From contig NZ_JAQKGV010000001.1 in the NCBI RefSeq assembly GCF_028617075.1, forward strand, positions 248,001 to 312,000: a stretch of 64,000 nt of DNA, in the 5' to 3' direction. A program made the translations under genes and the position numbers. Source of the DNA: Rubrobacter calidifluminis. Its GTDB lineage: Bacteria; Actinomycetota; Rubrobacteria; Rubrobacterales; Rubrobacteraceae. The notes beneath the pieces were generated by a model. The model saw only the letters and a list, made by a program, of their open reading frames with translations. It had not been told where the DNA came from and did not search any database. Positions 63,701 through 64,000 of this stretch are shown here, piece by piece. Every line of letters begins with the position of its first letter. The first letter of the stretch is position 1.

Positions 63701-64000
63701 CTAAACCCGCATCACCTTCGCCATCGGCGGGCGCTCGACCAGCTCCTCGACGTGCTCCTGCAGCCTGAGCCCGTCGGGGGTCGCGACCGCGTGCAGGTAG
63801 TCGGAGAACTGGTAGAGCGATCCGGGCAGGCCCGGGTCCTGCTGCTGCACCAGGCGTCCCTCCTCGCGCAGCCTGCGGGCGACGGCCCGCAGCACGGCGT
63901 AGGACATCCGGGAGAGGTCGCGCAGGGGCTGGTGGCGGTTCTGCCGGGTGCCGAGGTCCACCTGCGCCATCGCACCGAGCCCGACCTGTTTGAAGACGTC
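63701..64000 (-). CDS. Unknown protein, C-terminal part (truncated by window end)
   Basis: The minus-strand frame is open from the window edge to a TAG at 63701, giving at least 99 residues. An internal ATG at 63970 exists, but the frame continues upstream, so the true start is probably outside. The visible part is helical, with LSRMSYAVLRAVARRL, many Arg/Gln and the ending RPPMAKVMRV. I do not recognise the family. Confidence 0.55.
   Translation of the reverse strand, partial: DVFKQVGLGAMAQVDLGTRQNRHQPLRDLSRMSYAVLRAVARRLREEGRLVQQQDPGLPGSLYQFSDYLHAVATPDGLRLQEHVEELVERPPMAKVMRV

Overview
The window is high-GC bacterial DNA, packed with genes on both strands. Many genes start with GTG or TTG, many neighbours overlap by 1-30 bases, and lipid, CoA-thioester and alcohol/aldehyde metabolism is heavily represented. 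Gene content and protein style suggest Rubrobacter or a close relative (Actinomycetota, Rubrobacteria): TrmFO, ECF41 sigma factor, many acyl-CoA ligases, enoyl-CoA hydratases and hot-dog thioesterases, and a high-GC actinobacterial-type EF-G paralogue. This is an inference, since no 16S gene is present. I found no tRNA, rRNA, CRISPR array, insertion sequence or prophage. The first and last genes run off the window.

Layout. 1-3036: FAD-linked oxidase (partial), B12-binding mutase subunit, enoyl-CoA hydratase, thioesterase, small membrane protein. 3051-8074: an ECF41 sigma factor and its apparent regulon (FAD oxidoreductase, a broken nitroreductase-like remnant, two NAD(P)-dependent epimerase/dehydratase-like proteins and a GAF protein), with three copies of the same promoter, TGTCAC(A/G)-N16-CGTC. 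8146-12742: thiolase, CocE-type hydrolase and acyl-CoA ligase. 12908-17149: sulfur block with a 38-residue membrane peptide, an Rrf2 regulator, a PAPS-forming pair (sat, cysC), a sulfotransferase and a TauE/SafE exporter. 17218-21419: isomerase, 3-hydroxybutyrate dehydrogenase, acetoacetyl-CoA synthetase and enoyl-CoA hydratase (ketone-body use). 21406-27277: TrmO, FMN-dependent hydroxyacid oxidase, phosphotriesterase-like lactonase, acyl-CoA ligase and Zn alcohol dehydrogenase.

27269-37187 is the most distinctive part. A nine-gene operon, read leftward, encodes an FAH-family enzyme, ferredoxin, class I glutamine amidotransferase, glutamine-synthetase-like ligase, cytochrome P450, extradiol (VOC) dioxygenase, acetoacetate-decarboxylase-like protein, aldehyde dehydrogenase and APC permease. 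A divergent FadR-type GntR regulator faces it, and the intergenic region holds two 15-bp operators, one over the -10 of each promoter. The set resembles known gamma-glutamylation routes for amines joined to a meta-cleavage pathway, but I know of no described pathway with this exact combination.

37212-38390: PadR regulator and methyltransferase with a palindromic operator. 38452-41970: cobalamin riboswitch and a B12 ABC importer (btuFCD), whose ATPase carries an extra C-terminal domain. 42019-49759: 2-phosphosulfolactate phosphatase-like protein, kinase-like phosphotransferase, a large GGDEF-EAL protein, thioesterase, SDR, membrane protein and TrmFO. 49743-54865: LuxR regulator, a hairpin-bearing leader region, the DUF1326/DUF2182 pair, a BBE-type oxidase and a secreted protein. 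55116-64000: a D-Ala-D-Ala-ligase paralogue with an altered metal site, an aminotransferase, a RdgB-like NTPase, a 2-oxoacid dehydrogenase E1alpha/E1beta/E2 operon, an unusual EF-G paralogue and a partial unknown gene, with clear terminators between transcription units.
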